NCBI RefSeq assembly: GCF_001758345.1
Contig: NZ_MKQS01000005.1
Location: 125,983 to 170,702 of the forward strand
Direction: 5' to 3'
Length of the DNA stretch: 44,720 nucleotides
From: Acinetobacter towneri
GTDB lineage: Bacteria; Pseudomonadota; Gammaproteobacteria; Pseudomonadales; Moraxellaceae
Shown here piece by piece: positions 28,011 through 36,540 of this stretch. Positions within the stretch are counted from its first letter, which is position 1; each line of letters begins with the position of its first letter. Below the pieces are notes generated by a model, which was not told the DNA's origin, did no database searches, and worked only from the letters and a program-made list of their open reading frames with translations. A program made the position numbers and the translations under genes.

Positions 28011-30113
28011 ATGCCAGGCACGATGGTCAGCCAAGCCAAACAACAGCTTCAAGCCATGATCGAACCTTACCTTAGCGTAAGTGAAGTCGAACAGGTGCTT
28101 GCGGCTTGCGATTATGCTGAGCATGCGCATGATGGCGTGACCCGTAAAAGTGGTGAACCGTATGTATTACACCCGATTGCGGTGAGTTGTATTTTGGCAC
28201 ACATGCGTTTGGATGCCGACACGCTCATTGCTGCGCTATTGCACGATGTCATAGAAGATACCGACTACAGCAAAGATGACATCACAGAAAAATTCGGACG
28301 TACCGTTGCCGAACTGGTCGATGGTGTAACCAAACTTAGCCATTCGAGCGACAAGGAATACAACAAAGCCGCGTCGTTCCGTAAAATTCTGCAAGCAACC
28401 TTACAGGATCCACGTGTCATTATTGTGAAACTGGCAGACCGTTATCACAACATGACCACATTAGATGCGCTGCGACCAGACAAACGCGCACGCATCGCCC
28501 AAGAAACCTTTGATGTATTTGTACCTATGGCACGTATCGTGGGTATGAATGAAATGGCGGATAATCTTGAACATCTGTGTTATCAAAACCTAGATTTAGA
28601 TATGTATAACGATGTGCAAGCCGCCCTTTTGCAAACCAAGCCAAAACGCTGCGAATACCAGTCTAAATGGGAACAAAACCTTGCCGACCTGCTGCAAAAT
28701 AATCAAATTACAGGCCGGATTAAAAAGAAAAATAACAATATTGAATTACTGCGCCACTTTGTTAAAAACGATATTGATCTACAAGAACTGACCCACAGCC
28801 ACGCCTTTGAAATTATTTTACAAAGCATTGCCGACTGTGACCGTTTGGCCGATATTTTACGTGACAGCTTTCAGGTCTTGCATTATGAAGATCATATCCG
28901 TCGCCCACTGCCAGGCGGTAACCAATCGCTCATGATGCGGCTAAAAGGTGAACAAACCACCTTATCACTTACCATTCAAACTGAATTGATGCGTAAAGCC
29001 GCACGTTTTGGTGTGGTCTTGGGTGAAAACGCACCGCAAGCCTGCCGTTCTGCCATTCAAGCCTCTATGCAAAGCTTGAACATGTTGATTGACGGTGAAT
29101 GCGCTAAAACTACATTTAGCGATTTACTGGATTATCTACACCAAGAGAAAATTCATGTTTATACCCCGCACGGACATTTACATGAATTGCCGCAAGGCGC
29201 CACCGCAGTTGATTTTGCCTATGCAGCCAGTTTGTTCTTAGGTAACCATGCCGTCGGTACAAAAATTAATGGTGAAAGCAAACCACTTTCCACACCACTC
29301 ACCAGCGGGCAAGTGGTCGAAATCATTACTGATGTTTTAGCCACACCCAACCCAGATTGGCTGAGTTTTATTAATACCCAAAAAGCCCGTCGTGCCTTAC
29401 AGAATATTCTGCGTGATCAGGATATTGAAGAACAGCGTTTGGTGGGTCAGCAAGCGCTTAACCGTGCGCTGAAATTATTTAATCACTCGATTCAAGACTT
29501 GACCGAAGCAGATTGGTTAAATGTGTTGCAATGGCGCCACATTGACTCTAAAGACCGTTTATTTGAGCAAATTGCAGTCGGTGATTTATTGCCGCAGTTG
29601 GTGGCGAATCATATTTACGCACTCGATCACGACAGCAGCGAACATTCTGACCGTCTGATTCAGGGCACAGAAGGCATTGACGTGAAATATGCGCACTGTT
29701 GCAATCCTGTACTGGGCGATCCGATTCAGGGTAATTTGTCACGCCGTGGCTTGATTGTGCATCGTGCGCGTTGCAACAACTTACTGCATGAGCAACATCA
29801 ACATCCTGAAAATATCATGCCGCTACAATGGACTTCGGAAGATGTAGATGACGTGAGTTTTACGGCTTACCTCAGCATTGATATGGATATGAATGACGAA
29901 CAAATTTCCGATTTGATCTATCAATGTCGTAAGGCCAAAACGGGAGTAGAAATGGTACGCAGCCACGATGGCAAAACCTATGTGAATATTGTGGTGAATA
30001 ACCGTAAGCAAATTGCCAAAATTATTCGTGATTTGCGTATGCACTTCGGTTTCCCACGAATTAGCCGTTTAGCGCGCCCCATCAGCATCGCAGAAGAAGC
30101 CAAAGCTTGTTAA
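28011..30113 (+). CDS. spoT: SpoT-type (p)ppGpp hydrolase with degenerate synthetase domain
   Basis: This is a long RelA/SpoT homologue of 700 residues. The N-terminal HD hydrolase domain is intact: His54 (YVLHPIAV), HD at residues 78-79 (ALLHDVIEDTDYS) with the ED pair, and later LADRYHNMTTL. The synthetase domain that follows (about residues 195-330) lacks the usual signatures: where active enzymes have NGYQSLHT and EIQIRT, this one has GGNQSLMMRL and SLTIQTELM. Downstream are a TGS domain (HVYTPHGHLHELPQGATAVDFAY), the helical/zinc-finger region (AHCCNPVLGDPIQG) and a C-terminal ACT domain. It should therefore mainly degrade ppGpp; Acinetobacter SpoT is known as a monofunctional hydrolase. 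ATG 28011 follows AAAGGG; a TTG seven codons earlier is ignored. Confidence 0.95.
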   Translation: MPGTMVSQAKQQLQAMIEPYLSVSEVEQVLAACDYAEHAHDGVTRKSGEPYVLHPIAVSCILAHMRLDADTLIAALLHDVIEDTDYSKDDITEKFGRTVAELVDGVTKLSHSSDKEYNKAASFRKILQATLQDPRVIIVKLADRYHNMTTLDALRPDKRARIAQETFDVFVPMARIVGMNEMADNLEHLCYQNLDLDMYNDVQAALLQTKPKRCEYQSKWEQNLADLLQNNQITGRIKKKNNNIELLRHFVKNDIDLQELTHSHAFEIILQSIADCDRLADILRDSFQVLHYEDHIRRPLPGGNQSLMMRLKGEQTTLSLTIQTELMRKAARFGVVLGENAPQACRSAIQASMQSLNMLIDGECAKTTFSDLLDYLHQEKIHVYTPHGHLHELPQGATAVDFAYAASLFLGNHAVGTKINGESKPLSTPLTSGQVVEIITDVLATPNPDWLSFINTQKARRALQNILRDQDIEEQRLVGQQALNRALKLFNHSIQDLTEADWLNVLQWRHIDSKDRLFEQIAVGDLLPQLVANHIYALDHDSSEHSDRLIQGTEGIDVKYAHCCNPVLGDPIQGNLSRRGLIVHRARCNNLLHEQHQHPENIMPLQWTSEDVDDVSFTAYLSIDMDMNDEQISDLIYQCRKAKTGVEMVRSHDGKTYVNIVVNNRKQIAKIIRDLRMHFGFPRISRLARPISIAEEAKAC

Positions 30114-30236
30114 TTTAATGTGGCTACATAGTTTGACTGTGCCGCACCTTCACCGATTTTGCATTATAGACTCATCAGGCTACTGAAATGCAGTCGGATG
30201 GTCTATGATGTTCATACATTATTTTAGGAGAAATCA

Positions 30237-30620
30237 ATGTCTCGCCAAGTCATCCATACTGAAAATGCACCTGCAGCAATTGGTACTTACTCTCAAGCCA
30301 TTTTAGTGGGCAATACTGTTTATTTATCAGGTCAAATTGGTTTAGACCCATACAGCATGGAATTGGTAGAAGGCATTGAAGCGCAAATTCGCCGCGTGTT
30401 TGATAACTTAAAAGCCGTTTGTGAAGCTGCGGGCGGTTCTTTGGCCGATATTGCCAAGCTCAATATTTTCCTGACGGATTTATCTCACTTCCAATTGGTC
30501 AATCAAATTATGGGCGAATACTTTGCACAACCTTACCCTGCGCGTGCAGCCTTAGGTGTGGCTAGCTTGCCTAAAGGTGCTTTAGTTGAAATGGATGGCG
30601 TGGTGATTATCAATTCATAA
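30237..30620 (+). CDS. ridA: RidA-family enamine/imine deaminase
   Basis: This is a small trimeric protein of 127 residues that hydrolyses reactive enamines and imines (for example 2-aminoacrylate) released by PLP enzymes. The motifs [23 protein letters not shown] and the C-terminal [23 protein letters not shown] contain the key arginine that binds substrate carboxylate and the family Glu. AGGAG precedes the ATG. It follows spoT in the same direction, as in many gammaproteobacteria, and ends at a terminator. Confidence 0.94.
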   Translation: MSRQVIHTENAPAAIGTYSQAILVGNTVYLSGQIGLDPYSMELVEGIEAQIRRVFDNLKAVCEAAGGSLADIAKLNIFLTDLSHFQLVNQIMGEYFAQPYPARAALGVASLPKGALVEMDGVVIINS

Positions 30621-30656
30621 GTCATCATCATTCAAACACTTAAAAACCATTAAACG

Positions 30657-30682
30657 ATGCCACCTGTTAAGTGGCATTTTTT
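30657..30682 (+). terminator. ridA terminator
   Basis: ATGCCAC and GTGGCAT form a stem around CTGTTAA, followed by a T run. Confidence 0.88.
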
Positions 30683-30737
30683 AATTCAAAAACTCAATTA
30701 CAACAAATGACTTTTCAAATGATTTTTATTGACAAAC

Positions 30738-30750
30738 GATAATAATTATC
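30738..30750. promoter_or_regulatory. Fur box upstream of bfd
   Basis: GATAATAATTATC is a perfect palindrome matching the core of the Fur consensus (GATAATGATAATCATTATC), and more GATAA/TTATC-like units follow. It lies about 45 bases before bfd, predicting iron repression. Confidence 0.75.
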
Positions 30751-30792
30751 AATAATAACTCTTATCTTATTTCAATTATTGTGGTTGCATTC

Positions 30793-30987
30793 ATGTACGT
30801 TTGCTTATGCCGTGGTATTACAGATCAAGACATTAAAGAAGCCGTTGCCAATGGTGCAGAGAGCTATCGTGAAATTCGCGATATGTTTGACTTGGGCACG
30901 TGTTGTGGTCGCTGTGCACCTGAAACTCGCGCTATCATTAGCGATGAAATTGCACAAATTGCGTCTCGTCTTGCCGTTGCTGCCTAA
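30793..30987 (+). CDS. bfd: Bacterioferritin-associated ferredoxin
   Basis: This is a 64-residue [2Fe-2S] protein that reduces the haem of bacterioferritin to release stored iron when iron is scarce. The cluster cysteines are visible as CLC near the N-terminus and CCGRC about 32 residues later, the unusual Bfd spacing. The Fur box upstream fits induction under iron starvation. ATG 30793 is chosen because it gives the family N-terminus MYVCLCRGI; the ribosome site is weak. bfr follows after about 250 bases and a terminator, so the two have separate transcripts. Confidence 0.94.
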   Translation: MYVCLCRGITDQDIKEAVANGAESYREIRDMFDLGTCCGRCAPETRAIISDEIAQIASRLAVAA

Positions 30988-31048
30988 AGCTGCCGTTTTA
31001 TTGCTCTCCCGCATTTCAGTATTATAATTTTTACTCGGTGTTTGCTCT

Positions 31049-31075
31049 CCCGCTTTCGACTACAGCGGGTTTTTC
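31049..31075 (+). terminator. bfd terminator
   Basis: CCCGCT and AGCGGG pair around TTCGACTAC, followed by T residues. Confidence 0.75.
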
Positions 31076-31234
31076 TTGGCTTACATTTCTTCACACCGCC
31101 TAGCTAATTGTTTTTGATTGCGATTTTCATTCGCCGTTCGATAAATCACTCGCCATTTTGCCCAGTCTTGTTTAAGATACAAATATAGATTGCCTTAAGC
31201 GGTTTAAGGCAGAAATTGTTGATGGAGTGCTGCA

Positions 31235-31699
31235 ATGAAAGGCAATCGTGATGTGATTAATCAACTCAACCAAGTTTTGTATCATCACCTGACTGCAATT
31301 AACCAATATTTTTTACATTCACGTATGTTTAATGATTGGGGCATTGAACAACTCGGCTCGGCTGAATATAAAGAGTCGATTCGTCAAATGAAACATGCTG
31401 ACAAAATTATTGAACGTATTTTATTTTTAGAAGGGCTGCCAAATTTACAACACTTGGGCAAATTGTATATCGGTCAGCATACGGCTGAAGTGTTGAACTG
31501 CGATGTTCGTAAAGTCCAAGAAAATATTGAAGCGATTCAAAAAGCCGTCGTTTTGGCAGAACAACAATTGGACTATGTAACTCGTGATTTGGTTCAGGAA
31601 ATTCTAGAGAAAGAAGAAGAGTATCTCGACTGGGCAACGACACAGCTTGATTTGGTTGAAACGGTAGGCATTGAAAACTATATTCAAAGCCAACTCTAA
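31235..31699 (+). CDS. bfr: Bacterioferritin, haem-binding subunit with degenerate ferroxidase site
   Basis: This 154-residue ferritin-like four-helix protein aligns gap-free with E. coli Bfr (MKG..VIN.LN at the start, FLEGLPNLQ.LGKL.IG in the middle). The haem-ligating Met52 is present in QMKHAD. At the six di-iron ligand positions, however, only His54 and Glu127 remain: position 18 is His (Glu expected), 51 Gln (Glu), 94 Val (Glu) and 130 Tyr (His). A normal ferroxidase reaction is therefore unlikely from this subunit alone. Some bacteria build mixed 24-mers from a ferroxidase-type and a haem-type subunit, and this looks like the latter. Its neighbour bfd fits iron release. Confidence 0.92.
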   Translation: MKGNRDVINQLNQVLYHHLTAINQYFLHSRMFNDWGIEQLGSAEYKESIRQMKHADKIIERILFLEGLPNLQHLGKLYIGQHTAEVLNCDVRKVQENIEAIQKAVVLAEQQLDYVTRDLVQEILEKEEEYLDWATTQLDLVETVGIENYIQSQL

Positions 31700-31721
31700 G
31701 ATTCATCTCGTTTCAATCGCA

Positions 31722-31753
31722 CAAAAGACTGGTTTTCCAGTCTTTTGTTTTTT
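31722..31753 (+). terminator. bfr terminator
   Basis: CAAAAGACTGG and CCAGTCTTTTG pair perfectly around TTTT, with a T run after. Confidence 0.93.
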
Positions 31754-31864
31754 GGGGCACTTTACCTAAAATTCAGTATCTTGCCTATCTCTAATGAAGA
31801 AGCTCTCCATATCAATATATTTTACTTATGCGCATTTTAAATTCTTGGATTTATAAAAAAGTAT

Positions 31865-32158
31865 TTATAACGCAAAAAAATGTTTCATGGGTTGCATCTG
31901 TTGATGCAATATCCGAATAATAAAAATTCCATAATCCTGTTTTTTATAAAAAATAGCATGTTGATGATGATCGTGACGGCGTATTCCCTCGCCAATATCT
32001 ACACATGCATAACCAATCAGCGGTGAACTCACTAACAAATGAAAGGTATTTTCCAAATGTTGCGTGTATTGGTCAGCTTGAGCTACACCAAAATTAAGTA
32101 AGGTGTATTCATAAATAGCAGTGAAGTCGTCGACAGCTAAATTTGATAGCTTATACAC
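31865..32158 (-). CDS. parE: ParE-family toxin (RelE/ParE superfamily)
   Basis: This is a compact 97-residue protein with the ParE fold pattern: N-terminal helices (DDFTAIYEYTLLNFGVAQADQYTQHLENTF), then the strand block GEGIRRHDHHQHAIFYKKQDYGIFIIRILHQQM. ParE toxins block DNA gyrase; RelE relatives cleave mRNA, and the sequence alone favours ParE through the paired antitoxin. The start is GTG, overlapping the end of the antitoxin gene by eight bases, so the two are coupled. I see no recombination signs around the pair. Confidence 0.86.
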   Translation of the reverse strand: MYKLSNLAVDDFTAIYEYTLLNFGVAQADQYTQHLENTFHLLVSSPLIGYACVDIGEGIRRHDHHQHAIFYKKQDYGIFIIRILHQQMQPMKHFFAL

Positions 32159-32393
32159 GATGCTTCTGCTTCACTTGAGCCGCAATATCTTTTAGGCTAA
32201 GTGTACTTTCTCCACTGTTCTCACCTGCTTCAATCGCTTGCTTTAAAGCTGCAGTTTGATTTTCTTGCTGCTCCAATAATCTTAGTGCAGATCGCATCAC
32301 TTCACTGGTTGAACCATAACGTCCAGATTCAATCAGTTTGCTCACAAAGTTATCGAGTTGTGGGCCAATTGTTACACTTGTAGTTCTCGCCAT
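32151..32393 (-). CDS. parD: ParD-family antitoxin
   Basis: This 80-residue antitoxin has an N-terminal ribbon-helix-helix DNA-binding domain (ARTTSVTIGPQLDNFVSKLIESGRYGSTSEVMRSALRLLEQQE) of the CC2985/ParD type, followed by a flexible toxin-binding tail. It should neutralise the neighbouring ParE and repress the operon. ATG 32393 has AAGG at good spacing; an ATG two codons earlier lies too close to it. The region 32400-32611 beyond it is AT-rich and holds no recognised gene. Confidence 0.9.
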   Translation of the reverse strand: MARTTSVTIGPQLDNFVSKLIESGRYGSTSEVMRSALRLLEQQENQTAALKQAIEAGENSGESTLSLKDIAAQVKQKHRV

Positions 32394-32611
32394 CAGCATG
32401 CCTTATTGTTTGAATAGATCATACAATTCTAACACAACTCCCTTTATCTGAACAAAAGTTCAGCATCTCTTTAAATTTTCGCACATGAAATCAATTTTAT
32501 AATGAATACCCCCTCTCTTTTTAAAGAGAAGTTGGGAGAGATTTTCAACATTGAAAATTTTCACCATATTTGGCTCACTATTTTCAAATCCCCCTCCTTG
32601 CGCTACACAAA

Positions 32612-34243
32612 TCAGCGCGGCTTTGCCTCATCCAATAAAGTCGCATAATCTACATTGACCTGCCACAAAGTGCTTAACAACCATAATTGCTTTTTGGCTT
32701 CTGCCTCATACCCATTAAAGGCTAATATGCGTGCATATTTCAACAAATCGTAACGGGTTGGATAATTCAACACAATTTCATGGATATCCTGCAATTGATC
32801 AGGCGTTTGTAGGCTATACGGATTTAAACGAATCCACGCAATGCGGCGGTTAAATTCTTGCAGTACAAAAATACGCTCTTGATGGGTGATTTTTTCAGGT
32901 GTGTGTTCATAGCGTACCGACTGATTCAATTTAGGCACCATCACCTCATAATCACGATAAATCAGCATCAACAACAATGCGCCAACTACAAAAGTACTGC
33001 GTAAATAAATTACAGATAAAGTGAAGTTTTTGAACACCCGTTGTGACTGAACCATGCCGATAATAAAACCTACAGGCAGCAAGAAGTAGGCATAGTTTTG
33101 TGGAAATTCCAGCATGGCATGCACGCTAAATGCCCCGACCATTAAAATCCCCACAACCGATTCCACCGATTGGGTATATTTATGCAACTGGTAAGCCCAA
33201 TAGCCCAGATACGCCAAAAATGGCACACCGAGTATCACACCATTCCAAAGTAAAAAGTCTAAAATGAAATTGTGTGCGCTGCGAATCCACACAGGACCTT
33301 GCACAAATTCGCTAATCGTGACATACGCCACACTGGTTTGATGCCAACCATAGCCCCACCACGGTTGATGCTCAATCGCAGCGAGCATTTGCTGCCAAAT
33401 CGCCAAGCGTGACATATCACCTGTGGCGCGCTGCACCACATCACGAGATTGCACTGAAAGCTCTGCACTTTGTGAGAGCAATTGACTGAAAGCAGGTGCA
33501 ATAAAAATCAGCCCGATAAATGCGGCAAACCACAGCAAACTATAGCGCCATTTAATCCGCATCACGCCACGGTATTGCTGATAGCCCAGATAGGTCAAGA
33601 GACACAGCGATGCCAACCACGACGTCCGCGATTGACTCAATACCACACCCACCAAAATCATGGCAGCAGCAATCACAATCCACACGGTTTTAAGTTTTTG
33701 TTTTTCGTATAAATATAGGCATGCCATGAGTGACATCACCAAAAAGGTCGCCATATTATTGGGTTGGGCGAAGTTGGCATAAGGGCGTTGTCCGATTTTA
33801 ATATCTACCATCATTGGCAGGTATTGGTCGAGTGTCAGCCACTGGCAAATCGCCATGAATGCGGTGATACTTCCCACGCCGAGTAGCACATAACTAAAGC
33901 CTGCGAAGATGCGTTCACGTTCGCTGTTGGTTTGCGTGAGGTTGTAGCCAAAAATGATTGTTAACCAAAAACTGAAGATATACACGCTGCTGAGCAAGGC
34001 TTTGTCTAAGAAGTAGACTAAGCCAAAGCCCCACTGAATGAGTGGAACACTGCACAGTGCCAGTAAGGGCAGGCTGATTTTGGGTATTTGTAATTTTTCT
34101 TTAAACAGGCAGGCTGCAAGGGCAAACAGGGCAAAAAATGCGTAGAGTTCGCCTGTATAGGTAACCCATGGGCGGTAGTGAATGGGCAATAGCCATGCAA
34201 GGGAGATGAGAATACTGGCCAAAAGCAAGAGCAAAAATTTCAT
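32612..34243 (-). CDS. pglL: PglL-like O-oligosaccharyltransferase (Wzy_C family)
   Basis: This inner-membrane enzyme of about 543 residues has around a dozen helices and large periplasmic loops. The Wzy_C-type segment is IGQRPYANFAQPNNMATFLVM, then VLSQSRTSW, then WWGYGWHQTSVAY with RSAHNFILDFLLWNG; the histidine and arginine residues of this loop are essential in PglL/WaaL enzymes. A C-terminal extension (about 90 residues, VRYEHTPEKITHQERIFV onward) is typical of PglL, longer than TfpO. Placement near the pilin gene suggests transfer of a lipid-linked glycan to pilin, as known for the ComP-specific PglL of Acinetobacter. The upstream start at 34282 lies inside a terminator hairpin, so ATG 34243 is preferred; neither has a strong ribosome site. 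Confidence 0.85.
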   Translation of the reverse strand: MKFLLLLLASILISLAWLLPIHYRPWVTYTGELYAFFALFALAACLFKEKLQIPKISLPLLALCSVPLIQWGFGLVYFLDKALLSSVYIFSFWLTIIFGYNLTQTNSERERIFAGFSYVLLGVGSITAFMAICQWLTLDQYLPMMVDIKIGQRPYANFAQPNNMATFLVMSLMACLYLYEKQKLKTVWIVIAAAMILVGVVLSQSRTSWLASLCLLTYLGYQQYRGVMRIKWRYSLLWFAAFIGLIFIAPAFSQLLSQSAELSVQSRDVVQRATGDMSRLAIWQQMLAAIEHQPWWGYGWHQTSVAYVTISEFVQGPVWIRSAHNFILDFLLWNGVILGVPFLAYLGYWAYQLHKYTQSVESVVGILMVGAFSVHAMLEFPQNYAYFLLPVGFIIGMVQSQRVFKNFTLSVIYLRSTFVVGALLLMLIYRDYEVMVPKLNQSVRYEHTPEKITHQERIFVLQEFNRRIAWIRLNPYSLQTPDQLQDIHEIVLNYPTRYDLLKYARILAFNGYEAEAKKQLWLLSTLWQVNVDYATLLDEAKPR

Positions 34244-34280
34244 GCTGTAACAGTTGAGAAAAAGATGAGCTATGATAATC

Positions 34281-34311
34281 AAAAAAGCAGATCAAAAGGT
34301 AATCTGCTTTT
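34281..34311 (-). terminator. Terminator between the pilin accessory gene and pglL
   Basis: On the minus strand AAAAGCAGAT and ATCTGCTTTT form a perfect stem around a nine-base loop, followed by T. It ends the pilin accessory transcript just before pglL. Confidence 0.8.
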
Positions 34312-34316
34312 AAATC

Positions 34317-35027
34317 TTATTCATGCCATGGTCTTAAATCAACTACCTTAATAATTTTGTGATCAGAATCAAGTAATACCGTTAAGCCAACACCTGTCGT
34401 TCTCAATGGCATCCAATATTGTGCTGTTGGATAATCTTTTAACACTCTTTCAAAATCACTTGCTTTATTAAATTGCTTTAAAGATGATAATGGCTCTGCA
34501 TATTGTTTTAAACGCTGCTCTGCATAACTTAAGTCATTGTATGTTGTTGGCATCAATTGCGGAGCAGATAAGCCATTATTTAGATTCTTTGCATCATCAA
34601 CTGCTACCCATTGTGGTTGTAACCAACCATTATTGTTATAATCTGGATCTGCTTGTTTTTGATCTTTAGTATCGACAACATTTGCAGGTATAACCTCAAA
34701 TAACCAACCGGCTTGTACAATCCATGCAGGTCTTGATTGTGCAATAGCATATACACCATAGCCCGTTGCCAATACTTGAATCAACACAATAATGCTCAAG
34801 TCCATTTTTAAGGTTTTTTTTCCCTCTTTGTAAACCAATAAACTTAGTAAGGGACCAACAATCACATCAATTACGACTAGCATTAAAAAAATTGTCATCA
34901 CCCCTTCTGCCGAAGCCAAAGGTGCTGGATACCAAACAAAAAATACAAGTGCTATAAGAACTATAGCTACTAAAATTGAGCTAGCAAAATGCATCAAAAA
35001 ATAACGGACTCTCTTTGAAAAAAACAT
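34317..35027 (-). CDS. TfpX/TfpZ-family type IV pilin accessory protein
   Basis: This protein of about 236 residues is directly comparable to the accessory proteins encoded beside pilin genes in Pseudomonas (TfpX/Y/Z), which raise pilin assembly and are membrane-bound. Four N-terminal helices (FLMHFASSILVAIVLIALVFFVWY; GVMTIFLMLVVIDVIVGPLLSLLVY; LSIIVLIQVLATGYGVYAI) precede a soluble periplasmic domain (about residues 110-236) with QSRPAWIVQAGWLFEVIP and YPTAQYWMPLRT. The ATG at 35027 has AAGGA seven bases upstream; the frame start at 35060 overlaps the previous gene. It lies at the downstream end of the AT-rich island but looks less AT-rich by eye. Confidence 0.85.
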   Translation of the reverse strand: MFFSKRVRYFLMHFASSILVAIVLIALVFFVWYPAPLASAEGVMTIFLMLVVIDVIVGPLLSLLVYKEGKKTLKMDLSIIVLIQVLATGYGVYAIAQSRPAWIVQAGWLFEVIPANVVDTKDQKQADPDYNNNGWLQPQWVAVDDAKNLNNGLSAPQLMPTTYNDLSYAEQRLKQYAEPLSSLKQFNKASDFERVLKDYPTAQYWMPLRTTGVGLTVLLDSDHKIIKVVDLRPWHE

Positions 35028-35043
35028 AAATTTTCCTTTTCCC

Positions 35044-36540
35044 TTAAATGCCTTTACCATATTTGAATTCAGTAATCATATTATCATCTGTAATCAATTC
35101 AGGCTTTCTAGGAAAAGCAGGAATTTGTTCATAAGGAATAAGTGGATTTTTCATGATTTCATTTTTTGCAAGAATACATTGATTTTCACCGCTAAAAATC
35201 TTTTGTTTACTTAAAGGATCTTCTAGTTCACATAAGCTAGTGATCATATCTTTTTCACTTAGCAGAATTTGATTACTCGAAGCCAACACAAAGAACTTAT
35301 ATTTATAAACTCTCGGAAAAACTTGCTTTGCTGTATAAAATGCATCAATTGATTGGGTCGTATTGTAAAAAGCAACTCCATTTTCATTTAATACACTTTT
35401 AATAAGATGAAGAAAATTTTGACTTAGCAAGTTTGACCCATAAGCTCGCCAGTGCCAAGTCGTATTCATAAGTACTATATCAAACTTTTTATTTTGATTT
35501 TTCTTCAACCATTTTCTACCATCATCAAAAACAATTTCTATTCTTCTATCTTTAAGTATCCTAGATATGGCAGGATCACTTTTGATTAAATCATGATATG
35601 CAGGATTAATCTCAATAACTGTTATTTTTTCCAAGCTTGGCATCATACTTAAAACCTTGACCCAAGAGCCAGTGCTAAGACCAATGACCAAAGCATCTTT
35701 TGCCTTAGGTCTTATTGTAGTCAGAAAATATGCTCGATCTATACCATTTGTATTATGAAAAATATCAGTATTGAATTTACCATCATAAACATTTGCACCA
35801 AAAACAACTTGATCACCATGAGAATTATATACTTGTATAAACCCATGTTTATTTTCAATAATTTTTTCTGGATATACATTTAGTTCATAACTATTTTTTG
35901 AAAGCTCATAAAAAAGTTTTTCAGGTAGAAATAAGCAAAAAAATACAAACATATTTATTAAAAATATTATAAATTTAAATTCTTTTTTATTAAAACAAAT
36001 AGCTGAGATCAAAAGTGTTAAAAAACAAATCAAAATATAGACTTGCTGAGTATTAAGAAAATCTAAAGCTACAAAACTAATAAGCAAAGGAGCTAAGGCA
36101 CTTCCAAAAACATTGGAAAAATATACATTGGAAATCTGAGCTCCTGTTTTAACTTGATTTGCTCCGACATGATGTATCATCGGGAAAACAATTCCTCGAA
36201 CCATAGCAGAAATAAAAACAAAACTACCTAAAACAAGAATTAAACCATTAAAATAAAAACTAAAATATACTAAAACAATTAATAATAAATCAACAAGTGC
36301 CGCAATAAAAAAAATAATACCGATATTAGATAGCTGTAAATTTTCTCTTAATTTACATATTTTTTTCCCAATTATTGCACCAATAGATATTCCAACAAGA
36401 AATAATGCTAAAGTAAAGGAAAAGGTCTGCGGTACAGACATTCCAGCAAAAGAAATTATCCGCATCCACAGAATTTCTTGTGACAAACTAAGAAATCCAC
36501 TAAAAAAAGAAATCAAATAGATAATTTTATAATTTTTCAT
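35044..36540 (-). CDS. Membrane-fused spermidine-synthase-like protein
   Basis: This is a protein of about 498 residues with an N-terminal half of roughly seven membrane helices (IIYLISFFSGFLSLSQEILWMRIISF, where F.SG...L..EI.W.R is the family motif) and a C-terminal Rossmann aminopropyltransferase-like domain. The cofactor site reads LVIGLSTGSWVKVL with the acidic residue in VIEINP, then IVFDDGRKWL. The loop that carries the catalytic Asp in spermidine synthases instead reads VLMNTTWHWRAYGSNLLSQNF, so a normal putrescine reaction is doubtful. It overlaps the preceding 210-residue gene by 14 bases (ATG within the end of that frame). The substrate is unknown; context suggests pilin, glycan or phosphoethanolamine modification. 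Strongly AT-rich. Confidence 0.8.
   Translation of the reverse strand: MKNYKIIYLISFFSGFLSLSQEILWMRIISFAGMSVPQTFSFTLALFLVGISIGAIIGKKICKLRENLQLSNIGIIFFIAALVDLLLIVLVYFSFYFNGLILVLGSFVFISAMVRGIVFPMIHHVGANQVKTGAQISNVYFSNVFGSALAPLLISFVALDFLNTQQVYILICFLTLLISAICFNKKEFKFIIFLINMFVFFCLFLPEKLFYELSKNSYELNVYPEKIIENKHGFIQVYNSHGDQVVFGANVYDGKFNTDIFHNTNGIDRAYFLTTIRPKAKDALVIGLSTGSWVKVLSMMPSLEKITVIEINPAYHDLIKSDPAISRILKDRRIEIVFDDGRKWLKKNQNKKFDIVLMNTTWHWRAYGSNLLSQNFLHLIKSVLNENGVAFYNTTQSIDAFYTAKQVFPRVYKYKFFVLASSNQILLSEKDMITSLCELEDPLSKQKIFSGENQCILAKNEIMKNPLIPYEQIPAFPRKPELITDDNMITEFKYGKGI

Noticed and set aside
31001-31053. Repeated word TTGCTCTCCCGC downstream of bfd.
   Set aside because: It is only two copies of 12 bases; the second is part of the terminator. 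Probably local duplication with no function.
32500-32560. CTCTCTTTTTAAAGAGA-like sequence near parDE, similar to a stretch near 39764.
   Set aside because: Resembles low-complexity intergenic repeats common in this genus; two diverged copies are not enough to define a family.
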